From Tubiluchus corallicola (lineage: Eukaryota; Priapulida; Priapulimorpha; Priapulimorphida; Tubiluchidae): a stretch of DNA of 64,000 nucleotides. The translations under genes and the position numbers were made by a program. The notes below the pieces were generated by a model that was not told where the DNA came from, ran no database searches, and saw only the letters and a program-made list of their open reading frames with translations. The stretch lies in contig JAQGDQ010000184.1 in the NCBI GenBank assembly GCA_030141605.1, positions 294,001 to 358,000 on the forward strand, given 5' to 3'. Shown piece after piece: positions 1-19,699 of the stretch; the stretch's first letter is position 1, and the number at the start of each line of letters is the position of its first letter.

Positions 1-8397
<8,397 letters not shown>

Positions 8398-8464
8398 ATT
8401 TTTCAGACTGTGACTACATGGCAAATAACCTTTATTACGTAGAAAAGGACATCGTATTTGTAAA

Positions 8465-8640
8465 CACAAATCTTTTTTGAAAAATGGCGAAATGCAGACT
8501 TGCCCGAATTGTTTTTTTTTATTTTGGCAGCCGCAGGCTTTTTAACGTCACTATCACCACCACCACCACCATCATCATCATCAGCTGCTGCTGCAGCAGC
8601 TGTACCCATCGCTGTCGGTAACATAATTGTGAAAATACTC
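8465..8640. repeat. Dispersed small repeat with ACC/ATC microsatellite core
   Basis: Starts with TTTTTTGAAAAATGGCGAAATG, passes GGCAGCCGCAGGCTTT and a (CAC)n(ATC)n(CTG)n core, and ends GGTAACATAATTGTGAAAATA. Both flanks match the intron-8 block at 6750-7095; the end motif also occurs at about 50835-50860. Confidence 0.6.
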
Positions 8641-9740
8641 ACTTAAAGGTAAAAAAATACTGAATCAGTAAAAACGTTACAACTGCTAATGTGCTGTCTG
8701 TTGGATATCATATCTGTATTGTAGAAATTACTGTAGAAATTAATATTCTAAAAACAGAAATGTTTACGAGTTACTAATACACGTCTACTAAGACTCTATT
8801 GCGAATCGAAACCTATCGAGTTACACTTAATTAGATCACGTAGAATGAAACCCAGTCGTTAGGATGATAGTGATTAGTTTAGAAGCCATATCATACACCG
8901 CTTATTACTTTTCAAATATGCATAACATGGAAGTCGCTCAACGAAAACAATATCATTAATATTATTCATATGCGTAATAGGTAACTTATTGAAATCGCCG
9001 TCAGTACCTATAGTATCGTCAACAAAATATGGGAAAATTGCAAAGATTTTTTTAGTTTGCGTCTTTTGCCTATGACGACCCATAACGATTTTATCAAAAG
9101 AGTGGAAGCCATTGTTTCAGATTTGCTATGATGTGACGACTTTGCAGAAAGAAAAATGGTAAACAAAAGTAGTATAAACATGACGCATTAAGTGATTTTT
9201 GCTATTAAAGAAAAGGTTGACGAGAGGAAATGCAAGAGATTCGGCGACAGTAGAAATAATTTTGAAGACAGACAAAGAGAGCATCACTGTCGCATTAAAC
9301 ATACAAAGCAGACCCAACCATAAATTGTAAGTAAATAAGTAGTTTATTTACCACCAATTATAATAACAAAGCAAGTAACAAAAAATGTTATTTGATACAA
9401 CATTCAACGACGGATAAAATAGCACAGAAGTAATTATTGAAATGAGTGGTGAAATTGTGTGGCGAAGTCAGCCACCCTTCCAGTAATGTATAAACGCCCT
9501 AACTATCTCTCTTGCATGGGCCTCAGAGTATTGTACAAACTTTCTCTGAAATGTTAATGCTATCGCTAGTTTTTTGGCTATGTACATGCATTGTCTTCAA
9601 ATTAGTGTAGAGCATATAGTGTCTTAAGAAAGAAAAAACCCAATTGAAATAATATAAAAATAAATAAAAAAAAAGCATGACATTTCAAACCAGGCCAAGA
9701 ACAGGAAAAAACTGAAAAGGCGAAATGTTACATAGGCCGT
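8641..9740. other. Intergenic stretch with no recognisable gene
   Basis: AT-rich sequence downstream of the esterase gene. Only short frames without recognisable motifs are present, and no RNA gene was seen. Confidence 0.6.
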
Positions 9741-9754
9741 AGACCATGATCAAG

Positions 9755-9885
9755 TTCAGAGGTCGAACTTTTTTGTCCGGCTGAGCATTCTGCGGAATCA
9801 GTCACACTGTCGTGGATAACACCAAATGACGTGTTGGCTCGGCAAAACCTCTCACATATCTCGGCTACATTAATATACATTTACA
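9755..9885 (+). repeat. Dispersed repeat Y, copy 1
   Basis: From TTTTGTCCGGCTGAGCATTC to ATATCTCGGCTACATTAATA this stretch aligns almost without gaps to 13163-13290, with roughly one difference per ten bases by eye. No coding sense is apparent. Confidence 0.85.
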
Positions 9886-9999
9886 TCTGATGTAAATATA
9901 AGGTTAAGATTTACGATTTTTAAGATTTCACTAGCATACAAAAAACACAACGACATATGGTGAGATGTTTGGGTAGTTATAACAAAAAATGCAAATTAA

Positions 10000-10097
10000 C
10001 ATATTAAAGTAACGATTACAACTATGATCTACATCCTGTTACTTGACGTTGTTATTGTGCAAAAAATAAAACAAATCTGAATCTGAATCTGAATCTG
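10000..10097 (+). mobile_element. Probable LINE 3' end with (AATCTG)4 tail
   Basis: A short AT-rich sequence with AATAAAA runs into four copies of the hexamer AATCTG (10074-10097). Simple tandem hexamer tails right after a polyadenylation-like AATAAA are characteristic of several LINE clades. There is no coding part left to classify it. Confidence 0.4.
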
Positions 10098-10320
10098 TAC
10101 GGCGGCCGTTTCTGAGACGAGAGCAACAGGCAGTTCCGATTTCCGAACTCAATCTTTTAACATTTAAAACATAAACTTTTCCTAGACAATAGCGACACTC
10201 GACGATATTTGATTTTGATTAGAAGAAGTTACTAGAGACAGGGGCGATGTGTAGCATTCAATCTCCGAAGCCTGAATTTATTGCTTTTATTAATTTATAG
10301 CTCTTGACGTAAACAGGGTA
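10097..10320 (+). repeat. Dispersed repeat X, copy 1
   Basis: From TACGGCGGCCGTTTCTGAGA through CCTAGACAATAGCG and GAAGAAGTTACTAGA to the ATTGCTTTTATTAAT block, it aligns in the same orientation with copy 2 at 12887-13085. It starts immediately after the hexamer tail. Function is unknown. Confidence 0.85.
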
Positions 10321-10369
10321 TAATGCCGTGGAATATATCCTCTTAGTGAGACAAATACTCATAAGTAAT

Positions 10370-10520
10370 AAAGTAATAAACGAAACCATTCAGGAAGAGT
10401 ATTGAACCTGGCAGTCGTCCATCTTTTCACTGTCCAGATTCGGCATTGCTTAACTTTAGTAGATATGTCACTTCCCCAATCCACACTTCGCCAATAGTAC
10501 ATTTCCCAAGTGGCACAGTT
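10370..10520 (-). other. Weak pol III-box-like segment, possible decayed SINE
   Basis: On the minus strand TGGCGAAGTGTGG (A-box-like, near 10490) is followed about 85 bp later by AGGTTCAATACTC (B-box-like, near 10410). The spacing is too long for a tRNA gene, so at best this is a decayed tRNA-derived repeat. Confidence 0.15.
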
Positions 10521-10699
10521 CACCAGTGTCGATTTCGTTAGTAAAAATTCTGTAATGTAGTTTTTTGCTTTGATACGTTTTGATTTTGCATGAATGCACA
10601 TTTTTATTTGTTTGTTGTTTCAGATTAACTAGATTATGTTTAGATATTATATGTGGCGATTTTCTAAGCCGCACAGTCAATAAACTCATCAAGCATTTA

Positions 10700-11330
10700 C
10701 TAAGCCCCAGGATTTTCTAAATCCCAGAAGACCAGCGCTTTCTTGGCCACATAGCTGATCTCAAGCAGGAGAATAGAGAGATCATTTGTACAGTGGATGT
10801 GAGCGTCTGTGTAAATTCTTCGGAGGGTAACGAGGCAACGAGAGCTTCTGCTTCCGAAAAGTTTTTAAAAAAGTGATAAAGTTTCTAAATTCTTTATAAG
10901 AAGAACAATATCCGTTTCAAAAGCAACCCACTATAATGAAAATTAAGAAAATCAACATTTCCGCTGCACACCAACAATCACCTTCAAGAAATAAAAAATA
11001 ATTAAAAAGTGGCTAGTAAACTCTCATTGTACTTTTGTTTTTGCTATGTTTCAATTTCTACAAGCATTTGAAAATTCAGCTAGGCACTGAAGCACATTTC
11101 CAAGCTTACATTTTGAAATTTTACTTGACAAAACAATAAAATTTTAATCCTATTGTTAACAGTTTTAAACAAAAGTTTAGTTCGAATTTTTACAGTTAGA
11201 TGTCACAGTTCTCACCCTGGCTTCCGTAGCAACTTGATAACAAAGCGGCAAAGAACTTACAAATTGCAACTTGAAACTAACACGCCACAAGTTGTTTAAT
11301 AGAAGGTAATTGCTCATTATATACATTTTG
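10700..11330. other. Intergenic stretch with no recognisable gene
   Basis: AT-rich, no motif recognised. It might include a decayed 5' continuation of the LINE that starts to be readable at 11340, but I cannot show it. Confidence 0.4.
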
Positions 11331-11339
11331 GTAAGACTA

Positions 11340-12672
11340 AGTTTAGTGGAAAAGAAGAAAAAGAAGAAAGGACTAGTAGAAAATGTAAGACCAATTATAC
11401 TGCTGAGTTTGTTAAGGAAAATCTTGGCCATATACATGACCAGACGCATAAATGGCAACATTCCACCAAGTCAAGCTGCATATAGGGAGGAACGTAGCAC
11501 TACTGAACTAGTAGTGTCAGCAAAAATACTAGCAGAAAAAGCATTCACATCACGATTTTGTTACTTGACATGAGCAAGGCGTTTGATACTGTTACAGAGA
11601 GGAATACTCTACAAAATGACCTACAAATTGTACTACAACCAGATGAACTGCACCTTATTACAATTGTACTAAAAGATGTTAAACTTACTGTAAAAGTTGG
11701 GAACACCTTAGGAAGAACTTTTAGCACGAATATTGGGACCCCCAGGGGGACTGTCTTAGTCCAATACTTTCACGCTCTACATAGCAAATGCACTTAAGAT
11801 CCACATGCCTCCAAATGATGATCATAATTACGATACCACTGTCTGTGATAACCTTCCTCAACATATTCTGGATCACTCCTATCCTGCTATGAACCATTCC
11901 TTATTGATCAACAATACGCAGACGATATTATATGGATTAGTGTATCAAGTTTTCAAACTAACACAATAAAAATGGATTTTCCAAAAAAAACTAGAGAAAA
12001 GAAATCTTCGAGTAAACCAGTCAAAAACAGAAGAATATATTATTGCAAGAGATGGTAATCAGTCTTGGAAAAAGTGCAAATACGTGGGCACTTTTCTAAG
12101 CACCAAAGATGATATTAAAAGCAGAAAGCAACAAGCAATGCATGCTTTCCTTCAGCACAAGAATGTATTAACTGGCAAGAAATTAAGTCTTAATGTAATT
12201 ATTTAATGCTTAAGTTACCAGCATATTTATGTACAACAGTGAAACTTGGGGCTTAACGATTTCTCAAGAAAAGCAGATTGACACATTTCATAGAAATCTT
12301 CTTAGGAAAGTTTTAAAGGTAAGATGGCCATATATAATCAAAAATGAAGATTTGTACATAAGAACGAAAGAAATTTATTGGAGTTCAAAAGTCAAGATCC
12401 GAAGATGAAGATGGCTAGGACATCTTCTAAGATTACCAAAGGAAGCGCCAGTACGAATCGCCTTAAAAGAAGCCCCATAACCTTGCAAAAAACTACCTAG
12501 CAAACAAAATACAACTTGGATAGCTAAGATAAATAAAGATGTTCAACAACTTCAACCAAATCTATCTTTAAGAGTAGAAGAACTTACGCTTTTAGCTGCA
12601 GATAGAAGACGGTGGAGTACTCTGATAAATGTTCATACCTCAATGCATGCAAAAGGTGGAATGAGATTTTGA
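11340..12672 (+). pseudogene. Non-LTR (LINE) reverse transcriptase, 5'-truncated and frameshifted
   Basis: Degenerate LINE ORF2. Readable blocks in order: RPIILLSLLRKILA and QAAYREERSTTE (11376-11540), frameshift, DMSKAFDTV (about 11567, RT motif A), GTPRG (about 11740, RT region B), frameshift, LYIANALK, frameshift, QYADDIIW (11912-11926, RT catalytic motif C), then KYVGTFLSTKDDI, MYNSETWGL, RRWLGHLLRLPKEAP and LAADRRRWS near the end, stop TGA 12670-12672. Block order and spacing match a full RT plus C-terminal domain of a mobile non-LTR element; the endonuclease half is missing. At least four frame changes plus in-frame stops make it inactive. The clade (I/Nimb or RTE-like) is not certain. 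It is flanked by X and Y repeat copies on both sides. Confidence 0.9.
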
Positions 12673-12886
12673 AGAAAGTTTAGTGGGGAGAGTTTGAGTA
12701 GCTCCTGGCTTCTTCAGTCAAGCAAATGTTGCTTCAGCAAGGGCTTATTCTTTCAACAGTCAGTCATTCACTGTTGTAAGTCACAAGGTGCATGGTGCAG
12801 TCAGCTGTGAGCTGGAGATCCACAGAATAGGTAATAGAGGGTAAGCTATGATCTATACTATCTATGATGAACCCAGCTGTAACTGT
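12673..12886 (+). other. Probable LINE 3' UTR
   Basis: A stretch of about 210 bp between the LINE stop and repeat X copy 2, without a coding frame. Its position fits a 3' UTR, but no simple tail marks an end. Confidence 0.35.
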
Positions 12887-13160
12887 GTACGGCGCCAGTT
12901 TGTGAGACGGGAGCGACAGGTAGATGATCCGATCTCCGAACTCGACCTTTTGACTTTTAAAACATTATCCTAGACAATAGCGCCACTTAACGACATTGAG
13001 TTTTGAATTGAAGAAGTTACTAGAAATAGGAGTGATATGCATTCGATCTCTGAATCCCGAATTAATTTCTTTTATTAATCATAATTATTAATTCAGTTAT
13101 CTTTGATTCATAATTATTAATTCATTTTATTGATTAATTAATCAATTAACCATAGGCGTA
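12887..13160 (+). repeat. Dispersed repeat X, copy 2
   Basis: Same orientation as 10097-10320; shared blocks include GAGACGGGAGCGACAGG, CCTAGACAATAGCG and GAAGAAGTTACTAGA. An ATTAATT-rich expansion at 13070-13150 is absent from copy 1. Confidence 0.85.
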
Positions 13161-13162
13161 AA

Positions 13163-13410
13163 CTGGGAAATTTTGTCCAGCTGAGCATTCTGCGGAATCA
13201 ATCACACTATCGTGGATAACGCCGAAAGACGTGCTGGTTCGGCAAAACCTCCGACATATCTCGGCTACCTTAATATACAGTTTTTACCAAACCACTCCTT
13301 AGTTAGTAGAATTTGTAAAACTGAAATTCTTGTCTGCCACGGTCTGTGCGTGTGGGGTAATTTGATGCAGGTCAAATGGTTGTCGCTGGAGAACTACACC
13401 ATGTGACTAG
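13163..13410 (+). repeat. Dispersed repeat Y, copy 2
   Basis: Aligns to 9755-9885 over its first 130 bp and lies directly after X copy 2. In copy 1 the order is reversed (Y, about 210 bp, then X), so the arrangement is Y X LINE X Y with all repeats in the same orientation. Confidence 0.8.
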
Positions 13411-13713
13411 ATCCGGCCGTGCTTCCGGATCTGCGAAAGTGTACCTTGTAGGTTCCGGGCAGTGACTGAATGATAAGTGGCTGTACGGGGGTGCTCTCCT
13501 TTTGAGGTGTAATTGTTCATTAGGGATGATTAAGACGCGGTAATAATAGTTTATAGAGGTATGCGGAGCAGCATAAATGTTTATTATTATGTTCTCTCCT
13601 ATGAGTTGATAAGAGTCAGTTTTTCAGACCCCATCAGAGGCAGAGAAAAGGAGGAAGAGAGAGTGCACTCTGAACAGATAAAGAGAGCAAAAAGACACAC
13701 ATGCGCACGCGCG

Positions 13714-13782
13714 CACGCACGCACACACACACACACACAGACAGGGAGAGAAAAAGAGAGAGGGGGTACTGGGGAAAAGAAA

Positions 13783-13872
<90 letters not shown>

Positions 13873-13875
13873 CGG
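13714..13875. repeat. (CA)n and (GA)n microsatellites
   Basis: CA repeats at about 13717-13739, then an essentially pure (GA)n tract at about 13786-13871 within purine-rich sequence to 13945. Open frames on both strands here are artefacts. Confidence 0.95.
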
Positions 13876-13959
13876 GGATGAGGCAGAGAGATAAAAAGAA
13901 AGAAGAACTGAGAGAGAAAAATAAAAATAACATGAACAAATGAGAGAACATTTTGTAAA

Positions 13960-14440
13960 GCTTATTTTAGGAACTCATTCATAATCACGTGTATCATATT
14001 CTTCAAACAATAACATATTTACACGTATGACTCAGGTATCTCTGATGTTGTAATCAACTCTGGAAGGCTTTTTGGCAATTATTCAGCGTGAAATTATCTG
14101 TTCACGTCCCACGTCAACTTACGTTTATTTATTTAAAAAATAATGAAACAAATGAGATGTGAACTAAAATTTTAGAATAAAATAATAATAAAATAAAAAG
14201 AACTCCGCAATATTTACAGAAATTTTGCCAGTTAAATGTTGGCTTAAGGGACAGCCCAAAAAACCCGCAACGTAGTTTCACTTGTTTTACGCCAGAAAGT
14301 TCTATTTGTCATTGTCCACTATAAAGGAAGCTTTTGTATTACATTATTTTATCTTATTATTTCTATGGTAGTTTCTAAGAAGAATAATTACTTCAATTCT
14401 ACCGTAACGCAGTGTAACATATAATTTACACGTTAAATCT
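13960..14440. other. Intergenic stretch with no recognisable gene
   Basis: AT-rich, low-information sequence. Nothing supported. Confidence 0.6.
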
Positions 14441-14443
14441 ATC

Positions 14444-14749
14444 ATGCAGCATACGCAGAAAGGCTACGCAGAATCAATGCAGCAATTGTCACTTTTTTTC
14501 TACTGTGACTGTCAACCTTTTTTCTGCGTAGTATCTACAGTAGAACGAGAGGACATGTGGTACATGGATTCCGCGCAGCCTTTCTACGGTAGCTCTTGCT
14601 ATGAAAGTTGCGTTGATACTACGTATCTGTGGAACTTGGGGATGTCCCGATTTCCCGTGAGCGTTCTTACGTCACAATGGAGGCGGAGCAATAGGCAAAT
14701 ACGTTTGATGTCCATTGCTAAGCGGCAAAAAGAAAGAAGACAAAGTTGA
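14444..14749 (+). other. Unassigned 101-codon open frame overlapping inverted repeats
   Basis: An open frame from ATG, rich in Gln, Cys and Arg, without a family resemblance I know. It overlaps CTACGCAGAA / TTCTGCGTAG (about 14463 and 14522) and AGAAAGGCT / AGCCTTTCT (about 14457 and 14577) inverted repeats, which suggests a small transposon-like sequence rather than a gene. Confidence 0.15.
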
Positions 14750-14840
14750 AAACGTTTCATATTTTGTATCATTAATGCTTTGTCTGGCCTGACATGAGAT
14801 TTTAGTCAAACATTTTAGAAAGGCACTTGATATGGAATGT

Positions 14841-15055
14841 AGCAGAGAACTTTTGCTGATGAAACATGTACTGCCGAGATGTACTCCTGGCGAAGGAATT
14901 AGGCACTTTGTTAAACTATTTTGTTAAAGGAATGGGGTAATAATACATAGCAGAGAACTTTTACTGGCGAAATGCACTACTGGCGAACAACTTTGTTAAA
15001 GGAATAAGCTAATTACATACAGCAGAGAAAACTTACTGGTGAACTATTGGCGAAA
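14841..15055 (+). repeat. Degenerate tandem repeat, three copies
   Basis: Unit roughly GCAGAGAACTTTTACTGGCG, then a second TGGCGAA block, then CTTTGTTAAAGGAATAAG and a TACATA link. Copies begin at about 14841, 14950 and 15021 and shrink from about 105 to 35 bp. Confidence 0.75.
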
Positions 15056-15239
15056 TGGGTGGATACCTAATTATTCTGCTAATTCGCGGTTGGTCGACTT
15101 TGCTATCGAAATTCTTGATCGACCTTGCTCAGTTACAAGTCGCACAGATATTTTACTAAAATCTGTTACGTTTCGTAGTTCGTGTACGGTTAAAGTAGGG
15201 TGCTCCGTATGTCAAGAGATTAATAAAAAATACTAGCTT

Positions 15240-17340
15240 TTCATTCTAGCCTGCACTTTTTTCTCGCGTTTCGTTACCGCAGCGTAGCGCCACTATCATT
15301 TCTGTGCAGATAAGAACGATCGGGCTTCCCATTTCTCAATTAAATCTTTCTCACAACCTGATCAGTCAACAGGATTTACTTTGCGTCAGACTCAAGTGCG
15401 ACTATTCCACATTGATGAGTTATTGAGAAGAAGGGTACTGTCAGCATCCGCAGAGTAGGTTTAGGGAAACAAACACTTGGTTTAGGGAAGAAACTCGAAG
15501 AAACAAGATGGTCAGAACTTCAAAAGAACAATGAATTGTGCAGTTTGGGTAAGTTGTGAAATGTAAAATGTGATTTGCTTACAAAACTTATTGTTATTTT
15601 CTTATTATTTCATTTATTGATATCAATTCCTATATTTTGTTCATGTTGGAGTCACACATGTTCGTTGACGACAACCCTTCTATTGGACTTTGTATAGCGG
15701 GTAAAAGTTGATGGTATATTTGCAACGCTGTCCATGGATGCACAAACTTCGGCTAAAAATTCATGTGCAGAATTACTTTTTGCAACTTTTTCTGCAGTTT
15801 GTGAACAAGATTACTATTTGAATAAAAGAAGCTCTCGCCTCGATCTGATAATATGCCGAGTTTGCACAATTTCCAGGCAGTTTCTTAGTTATTTTAGGTG
15901 AAAAAGTATTTCCAGCTACGTATCCAAGTTTGGTGTATTTAAAAAACTGAACTTTTCCAAGCAGCAACTTGGGTAGCACCGTTTTTGCTGCAAGTTACAC
16001 AGAATCCTGCCGTAAGGATTCCAATGGAATCTGTATATTTATTAATCTAATTTCGCAAGGTATGTCAGCGGTGTCCTATAATTGGAGAATTATTCTATTT
16101 GCAATTGGTATTATGTTGTTTTTTAGCTATGACATGAATGCCAAATTGCCAATACACCGCTAATTAAGGATTGGCGATTAGGCGTAATTATTTAACGTGC
16201 AATAATAATGCCATTTATACTCGTTTTAACTAGTTTAATTAAGTTACTAAATTAAACAGTTTCGTCGAACGAATGACTAAAATGATTCGATTGTCTAAGG
16301 GAAGCCAAAACAGCTAACAAGAATAAAAATTTCCTCGGAATTTTTTATTCAACGAAAACGGTCAAGAACATTTTTTCGATTCTAAGAAATTTTCCAGCTG
16401 CAGCTTTTTGAAAATTAAATAAGTTTTAATAAATTATTCACGTACACTCGCTTATTTTCCATATGAGCTCGACGTCAAACGTTCTGTACAAATGACCACT
16501 ATACCATAACCAGATTTCATCATGTGAGTGTATATCTGTAGTATTCTGAATAAATAACTCACTAAAATAAAATGTGTAGAAAAAATTAAGGGTTAGAATA
16601 ATTGCCCTAATGTTAAAGTGGTAAATGTGCACCTTGTCAGAATTGGGTGAAGGCGGTGATCGTATCATCCAATAATGTACAATAGTTCGTAAAACTACTT
16701 GTGACTTATGTGATGAACCCACTTGTCGAAATGTGTCTTTTTCATCAGATTACGAGAAACCTCGTGTGCTTCAGCTAGAAAAGGACAACACAAAAAATAC
16801 GTCCTTTTTAAATGAAACTGGAGTTAAAGCGTTCCTCGGTCCATCCGAGAAAAGCGACACGTCTTTTCACAAATGTATTTTCATGAAAAGCACACATCAT
16901 TGGTCCGAAAGCACGCGTGATATTGACGTGTCAGAAGTTGCAAAAAGACTAGTGTAGTTGCTACCCATCAGTAAACCCTGCCAGATGAAGCTTATGTGTA
17001 ATTTTCTCTCCTCTGAGTGTTAACTGCGGTATTACTGCAAAGCCAGGTGGAATTGATAATTATGTCTTGTAAAGCATGTGTGGGTAACTATTTGCTGGTT
17101 CATACATGTGTCGACATTCTTGTCTGTAATCAGGGTATTCTGGTGTACTTGGCTGGTATGTCTGGTAAAGTCACATTCTTTTCGTTACGTTTTATTTCCC
17201 ATGTTTACCACAGCGCAGTAAATTTTGATTTTCCACGTATTAGAAGTAAAAGCAATAACAACAGAAAAAGTGTCGAAATATTGTAAGATATAAAAAAAGC
17301 TACTCATCTGCCTAAGGGTTAGATCATCTGCCTAAGTCAT
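15240..17340. other. Intergenic stretch with no recognisable gene
   Basis: Contains only short frames on both strands, including 16438-16722 (-) and 16733-16957 (+), none with a recognisable domain. A near-palindrome GATTCCAATGGAATC lies at about 16017. Confidence 0.5.
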
Positions 17341-17394
17341 TTTTGATGCTCTCTTACACTTCTCACAGCGCAGGCTGCGCCAGTGTTCAAAATA

Positions 17395-17580
17395 AACGGT
17401 GCTGCTGCTACTGTTGTTGTAAACCTGTAGGCTATGTAGACATAGGAAGGCAGCCAGAATCCAATTTGAAGTGAAACCTGGCTCGAGAAATTCCAAATAA
17501 GTCACGTTTGATTTGTGTGAGATTTGAACCTAGAACCTCTGAAATGCATCCAAGCGCGATAACTACCACCACCGCCACTG
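17395..17580 (-). mobile_element. tRNA-derived SINE
   Basis: On the minus strand the head reads GTGGTAGTTATCGCGCTTGG (A box, 17550-17570) and, at tRNA-like spacing, AGGTTCAAATC (B box, 17521-17531). That is the layout of tRNA-derived SINE heads. A body follows, ending in a CAACAACAGTAGCAGCACC-like tail near 17395. There is no cloverleaf with intact stems, so it is not a functional tRNA gene. A second B-box-like AGGTTCGAAC lies just upstream at about 17631. Confidence 0.6.
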
Positions 17581-18159
17581 CTGCTGCCGCCGACGCCAGG
17601 CACTGCCTACATCATAAACCCGCTCACGCAGTTCGAACCTGAATACAAGAAGCTATTTATAGACATAAAATAATAAAAACGGTCACAGTCTAATGTTAGT
17701 CCTGCTTCAGTAAAACAAGTAAAATCTAATCTGTGTTAAGTGCACGATTAGTATTAAACACAGATGAGGCGAGCCATATGTCATAAAATGAATCGCACGA
17801 TCTTTTCTACCTATGAAGACGTTACACTCATGACGAAGGAACGTATACGGAATGACCATTGATGTGTTAAATTTTTATTAGTACTGACCAATAATGAATG
17901 TGGCGCTCTGTTTCATTAATCGCTGGTAGGCATAACGTAATGAATTGTTACATAGCACAATGAATTATATTAGAGCAGCTACATAAAGATTTCGTCTAGT
18001 TTTTCCTCACCCTGTCTCAATGTTCTGAGCCTACACCAACACACAATTTGGACGAATTAATAAAGGTGGTCTAACAAATTCGCTATATTAATAAGTAGAA
18101 TAATATGCAGACAAAAATTTTTAGAAAGCATGACTATCGTAAGCCAGGACCCTTCGGAT

Positions 18160-19690
18160 CGATTGAGTGAAATAGGAATATTTAGTCTCATAAGAAGCTT
18201 GGATATAATACGTGATTTACAGGGGTGCTTATAGAAATATGTAGTTTTCAGGATACCCCTAAATGACCCTAAATGCTAATGACAAACATTTTAAGCGCCA
18301 GACGCCCGACGTGTTACGCAAAATTGGTACCTGGATCGAACATAAATGGATGAGAAGCCGGGTGAAATTAAATGTAAACGATAGCTTATAAATCCTGAAC
18401 CCAAAACATAATGATGACAGAAACTTAAGTGATGTTGAATATTGGCCAGACGCCTTAAAGCAGGACTGCCCTAAATTAGGACATGCAATTAATGTTGTGG
18501 CTACAATCTGTTTTACTTGTAAAAGATATGTAATCATCTTGAAGGTTGAAGTACGAAGTCTGTGATAACACATTGCAATTACTACATGGTGGCAGCCAGA
18601 TGCCCTAAACATCCCAAACTCGGAAGTCCTAGTTTTTGGATGAATCTTGCGAGTAGTCAGTACCACTTAAAAGAAAACTGGACGATTGTGTAAACATTAC
18701 TTCAGAATAAAGTATGCTCTAAAATATTTAAACCTACAATAGCTTTTTTTATATCAAAGCTTACATTAAATAATAATTACCTTGGATACTCAAATTTCTT
18801 TAAACTTTCAAAGCTAAGCGCTCCTCAGTGAATCTACTAAGATTGGCAACGGCGCTTTTTTGTCACGTTTGCGCGGCCGACAAATAGAGGCGATACCGTG
18901 ATAACCATGACCATGAACTGCAGTGTTAGTTTCTGATGTAGAGCACATTTTCGTGACAGCAAGTAGTAACACTTGCGCAAACGTTCTTGACGCGCAAGGG
19001 AAGATGCCTGTTACTGCACAAACTATGGTTAGTTTCTGACGTAAGCAATAGCTGTGTTCGGCCGCCGTTAATTAACTTTCTAAGCTAATTTACATCATTT
19101 ACATTTGATTTCAGCTAACATTTCATATTACTGGTAGATACCAGGTACCAATTGAGGTATCTGTTATTATATATTTCAGCCTTTAATGGATGATTACGTG
19201 TAATTAAATACAATTTACAATTAAATCAAATGGTAGCAGCTAAATAAGTTAGACGTTTTACTTTCAGACAGTATTACTTTTGGGCGTCTGGCAGGTAATT
19301 AATACGACTTAAATTGTCAGTCATCATTATATTTAGGAACCAAGAGTGTTAGGCCATCATTTACGCTTAATTTCAGGTAAAACCTCTAATGTTCGATTCA
19401 GGCCCCAATTTAATCCAACATTTAGAACATTAGGGTCTGGCAGGTAACTGTAATCACTTAAAATATCCGTCATTATCAATTACGAGCTTCATGGATCATA
19501 AGCTATAATATTTACTTTTAAGCAGCTGATATCTGATATCATCGACCTAGACCATATGGGGGGGGGGTCATTTAGGGTTACCTTAGAGACTACATATACC
19601 AGTGGCACCCCAACAGATGACCATACTTAAACATCACATATTATATCCAAGATTCTCGTGTGACCAAATATTTGCATCTCGCTCGGTGGA
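18160..19690. mobile_element. Foldback-like element: long inverted repeats with about 150-bp internal periodicity
   Basis: The reverse complement of 18160-18460 aligns co-linearly with 19282-19690. Shared blocks in order: GCGTCTGGC, ACTTAA, GTCATCATTAT, TTTA-CTTAATTTCA, ATGTTCGAT-CAGG, a second GTCTGGC, GTCATTA, GTCATTTAGGG, ACTACATAT, GGCACCCC, ATATTATATCCAAG and CAAATATT-like ends. The motif GGGCGTCTGGC recurs inside each arm: minus-oriented at 18297, 18445 and 18595; plus-oriented at 19282 and 19433, so spacing is 148-151 bp. Further weaker similarity starts at about 19070. The arms flank a spacer of about 400 bp with no transposase. Long terminal inverted repeats built of subrepeats are the hallmark of foldback elements. 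A minus-strand 135-codon frame (18259-18666) is a by-product of the arm. Confidence 0.7.
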
Positions 19691-19699
19691 CGAGAGTCT

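Noticed and set aside
10097-13160. LTR retrotransposon, with X repeats as LTRs around the RT
   Set aside because: The RT has non-LTR motifs, no integrase, protease or gag is seen, and X lacks TG...CA ends and a primer-binding site.
13561-13951. Arg/Glu-rich or Leu/Ser-rich proteins
   Set aside because: They are translations of a GA microsatellite.
17505-17580. Functional tRNA gene
   Set aside because: Boxes A and B are present but the stems do not pair, and a SINE body follows.
18259-18666. 135-codon minus-strand frame as a gene
   Set aside because: It is one arm of the inverted-repeat element and shows no conserved domain.
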